Origin: JBHIBD01 sp046758865
GTDB taxonomy: Bacteria > Planctomycetota > Brocadiia > Brocadiales > Bathyanammoxibiaceae
NCBI GenBank assembly: GCA_046758865.1
Contig: JBHIBD010000096.1
Coordinates: 1-6,361, forward strand
Reading direction: 5' to 3'
Length of the DNA stretch: 6,361 nucleotides
Shown here: piece by piece, positions 4,614 through 6,361 of the stretch
Layout of the letters: each line of letters opens with the position of its first letter
Position numbering within the stretch: position 1 is the stretch's first letter
Notes under the pieces: generated by a model
What the model saw: the letters and a program-made list of their open reading frames with translations, nothing else
Database searches by the model: none
What the model was told of the DNA's origin: nothing
Translations under genes and position numbers: made by a program

Positions 4614-6116
4614 TTAGCTTTCACCCTCAATAATCCCCGAGATGCGTTTCAGGGCGATGTCCATCAGGTCGCGGCTCTTGGCCTCTACGTTAAGGCGGAG
4701 CTTGGGTTCAGTGTTGGACTTTCTACAGTTGAACCACCAGTCCCTGTATTCCACAGTGACGCCGTCCAGTCTATCCACCTTCCCGTCACGAAAGCTCCCG
4801 GCCAGTTGGTCTATCTTTGCGTCCTTGTCCTCCACGGTGAAGTTTACCTCGCCGCTGGAGTAGTATTTCTTGAGTGGCGCCACCAGGTTGGACATGCTCA
4901 CCTTCTTTCGGCTCAAGATATTCAGAACCTCAATCATGGCGATTAGGCCAGAGTCTGCGTAAAAATTATCGCGGAAGTAGTAATGTCCAGAGAGTTCACC
5001 ACCAAACACGGCGTTTTTCTCCCTCATGGTGGCCTTTATGTAGGCGTGGCCCACCTTCTCGCGGTACGGCTTCCCGCCGTTTCTCTCTATCTCTTCCTTT
5101 ACTGCCCAGCTTGAGCGCAAGTCATAGATAATGGTGGCCCCCTTCTCCTCGTTGAGGAATTCCCTGGCGATGAGGGCGGTGATGATATCGTTACTGATTG
5201 CCTCCCCCTTTTCGTCCACAAAGGCCACGCGGTCTGCGTCGCCATCGAACGCCACGCCCAAGTGGGCATTCTCCTCCCGCACCCGTTCCTGGAGGTCCCT
5301 GAGGTTTTTTAGTTTCAATGGGTCTGCCTCGTGGTGGGGAAAGCTCCCGTCAAGCTCAAAATAGAGTGGGGTTATCTTGCAAGGGAGTCCCTCGAAGACG
5401 ATTGGTACCGTCTTGCCAGCCATACCGTTCCCCGCATCCACCACTATGCGCATGGGTCGCAGCTTGTGGGTGAATTTCCTGACGTGCGCCTTATAATCCT
5501 CCATTATGTCTCTCTCGATCACCTTACCCGGGGACCTGATGCCTTGGGCGGGTGGGTGTATCACCATGTCTCTTATCTTCGCCAGGCCCGTCTCAAGTCC
5601 TACAGGTATGGCCTGCTCGCGGCATATCTTAAAGCCGTTATACTTCGCTGGATTATGGGACGCAGTGACCGATACGCTACCATCGTAGCCGTATTTTGCT
5701 ACTGCGAAATACGTGACGTCTGTGGGGACGACACCGATGTCAATGACATTTACGCCGAAGGAGGTAATACCCCCTATAAGTGCTTGAGCAAGCGGGGTGG
5801 AGGAATCTCGCATGTCCCTGCCCACCACGATATTCTTTATACTGCCCCTCTGCTGTCTAAAAAAGTGGACGAGTGCCGAGCCGATGCGCCTCGCAGTGGC
5901 CTCGTTGACCTCTACGGGATACACCCCCCGGATGTCATAGACCTTGAATATTCCTGGCTTTATGGTGATGTGGCCTTGGGGCACTTTTGGCTGTACTTTC
6001 ACCTCACTGTACTCACAGCTCTTACACTGCAGGTAATACCTCTTTTGCCTGGCGCGGCATATGGTAACACTTATGGGAAATTTTTCGCCGGGGCAGCGCC
6101 TCTCCTCGGTTGTCAA
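4614..6116 (-). CDS. Phosphomannomutase/phosphoglucomutase with Cys-rich N-terminal extension
   Basis: An alpha-D-phosphohexomutase that interconverts hexose 1- and 6-phosphates (mannose and/or glucose) for nucleotide-sugar and surface-polysaccharide synthesis. Of its 500 residues, about 55-500 form the standard four-domain enzyme: FKVYDIRGVYP at the start, the phosphoserine loop TASHNP with catalytic Ser153, the metal loop DGDADR at 291-296, the sugar-recognition loop GGELSGH at 372-378, and the phosphate-binding loop RKSNTEPKLRL at 465-475. All key residues are present. Residues 1-50 are extra: Cys8, Cys20, Cys31 and Cys34 in a C-x11-C-x10-C-x2-C pattern, followed by a charged linker, resembling a small zinc-binding ribbon (inference). 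The start is TTG, supported by GGGAGGGAG six bases upstream and an in-frame TAA two codons before it; no upstream ATG exists in frame. A promoter lies at 6162-6190. Whether mannose or glucose phosphate is preferred cannot be told from sequence. Confidence 0.96.
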   Translation of the reverse strand: MTTEERRCPGEKFPISVTICRARQKRYYLQCKSCEYSEVKVQPKVPQGHITIKPGIFKVYDIRGVYPVEVNEATARRIGSALVHFFRQQRGSIKNIVVGRDMRDSSTPLAQALIGGITSFGVNVIDIGVVPTDVTYFAVAKYGYDGSVSVTASHNPAKYNGFKICREQAIPVGLETGLAKIRDMVIHPPAQGIRSPGKVIERDIMEDYKAHVRKFTHKLRPMRIVVDAGNGMAGKTVPIVFEGLPCKITPLYFELDGSFPHHEADPLKLKNLRDLQERVREENAHLGVAFDGDADRVAFVDEKGEAISNDIITALIAREFLNEEKGATIIYDLRSSWAVKEEIERNGGKPYREKVGHAYIKATMREKNAVFGGELSGHYYFRDNFYADSGLIAMIEVLNILSRKKVSMSNLVAPLKKYYSSGEVNFTVEDKDAKIDQLAGSFRDGKVDRLDGVTVEYRDWWFNCRKSNTEPKLRLNVEAKSRDLMDIALKRISGIIEGES

Positions 6117-6161
6117 TAATTACTCCCTCCCACAAACGACCTAAACCACCCTTAAAGGGCC

Positions 6162-6190
6162 AAAATAATTGATTTACCAACATTTGTCAA
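6162..6190 (-). promoter_or_regulatory. Sigma70-type promoter for the phosphomannomutase gene
   Basis: On the minus strand a perfect TTGACA (6190-6185) is followed after 17 bases by TATTTT (6167-6162, four of six matches to TATAAT). Transcription would start near 6155, leaving a leader of about 40 bases with the GGGAGGGAG ribosome binding site. TGTCA/TGACA arms (6201-6197 and 6189-6185) overlap the -35 box, and CCCTT-A-AAGGG (6149-6159) covers the predicted start point; either could be a regulator site, but both are short. Confidence 0.65.
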
Positions 6191-6236
6191 TTGCAATGAC
6201 ATTAGCTAACAGGTGCTGTGGAAGCGTCCTTGCTCT

Positions 6237-6361
6237 TTACAGCCCCCGTTGCACATGGTACACGCGGGGATGGTCATAGTAATGATGGCCATGATGGTGG
6301 TGCCAGTGACCGTGGTGTTTGTGGTAGTGGTGATGGCCGTTTATATTAGTCACAAAGACCC
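6237..6361 (-). CDS. C-terminal end of a His-rich protein (5' end beyond the window)
   Basis: An open frame enters from the right edge of the window and ends at TAA (6239-6237). Forty residues are visible, 15 of them His, in a tract such as GHHHYHKHHGHWHHHHGHH mixed with Gly, Tyr and Trp, then a His-poorer tail ending QRGL. Such tails occur in exported or metal-binding proteins, where His clusters may bind nickel, zinc, copper or cobalt; the body that would name the protein is outside the window. The opposite strand is also open here and would read as a run of Val and Met with no Leu, which looks like an artefact of the His codons. All other genes run on this strand. A 120-bp spacer with a promoter separates it from the mutase gene. 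Confidence 0.55.
   Translation of the reverse strand, partial: VFVTNINGHHHYHKHHGHWHHHHGHHYYDHPRVYHVQRGL

Noticed and set aside
4568..4615. GATTCTT at 4568-4574 and 4609-4615 as a target-site duplication
   Set aside because: Seven bases is too short to support an insertion, and the second copy overlaps the mutase stop codon.
5331..6119. Long plus-strand open frame (262 codons) antisense to the phosphomannomutase
   Set aside because: It overlaps the mutase, whose catalytic motifs are unmistakable, has no recognisable domain, and is a by-product of codon use on the coding strand.
6256..6361. Plus-strand open frame reading as a hydrophobic Val/Met membrane segment
   Set aside because: The run has almost only Val and Met and no Leu, as expected from reading His codons backwards (CAC/CAT become GTG/ATG); it has no ribosome binding site and every other gene is on the minus strand.

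Overview
The window carries a run of eight genes, all read from the minus strand, with both outermost genes cut by the window edges. Base composition is near 50% GC. GTG and TTG starts are common and Shine-Dalgarno sequences of the AGGAG type are usable, so this is a bacterium. The gene set (EF-P, HemW, Pcm, a type-III-like prenyl synthase, a phosphomannomutase with a Cys-rich N-terminus) and the palindromic intergenic repeats would fit an uncultivated Gram-negative lineage, for example Planctomycetota/Brocadiales or a deltaproteobacterium-like group. That placement is inference only; nothing in the window fixes the taxon.

Layout in the direction of transcription (from high to low coordinates): the last 40 codons of a His/Tyr/Gly-rich protein (6361-6237); a spacer with a good sigma70-type promoter; a phosphomannomutase/phosphoglucomutase with an extra four-cysteine N-terminal segment (6116-4614); a 286-bp spacer holding a recurrent-looking repeat, a perfect 28-bp palindrome, a smaller inverted repeat and a second promoter that abuts the next start codon; a DUF488 protein (4327-3977); pcm (3972-3313, four bases after DUF488); an Mth938-like protein (ending at 2852); hemW (to 1707), which abuts or overlaps it; efp (1646-1089), with its own likely extended -10 promoter; a 120-bp spacer containing an inverted-repeat element and a hairpin that buries the next ribosome binding site; and a polyprenyl diphosphate synthase (968 to beyond base 1).

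Functionally the cluster is mostly housekeeping. It covers sugar-phosphate interconversion for cell-surface polysaccharide, repair of isoaspartyl damage in proteins, heme delivery, rescue of ribosomes stalled at proline runs, and isoprenoid chain elongation. The tight spacing from DUF488 to hemW suggests one transcript; efp and the prenyl synthase probably form a second, partly independent unit. I see no tRNA, rRNA, CRISPR array, transposase or phage gene, and no convincing new multi-gene system. The points most worth a second look are small: the non-canonical EF-P loop tip, the Cys-rich extension on the mutase, a probably leaderless DUF488 mRNA, the hairpin over the prenyl synthase ribosome binding site, the intergenic palindromes, and the His-rich tail.
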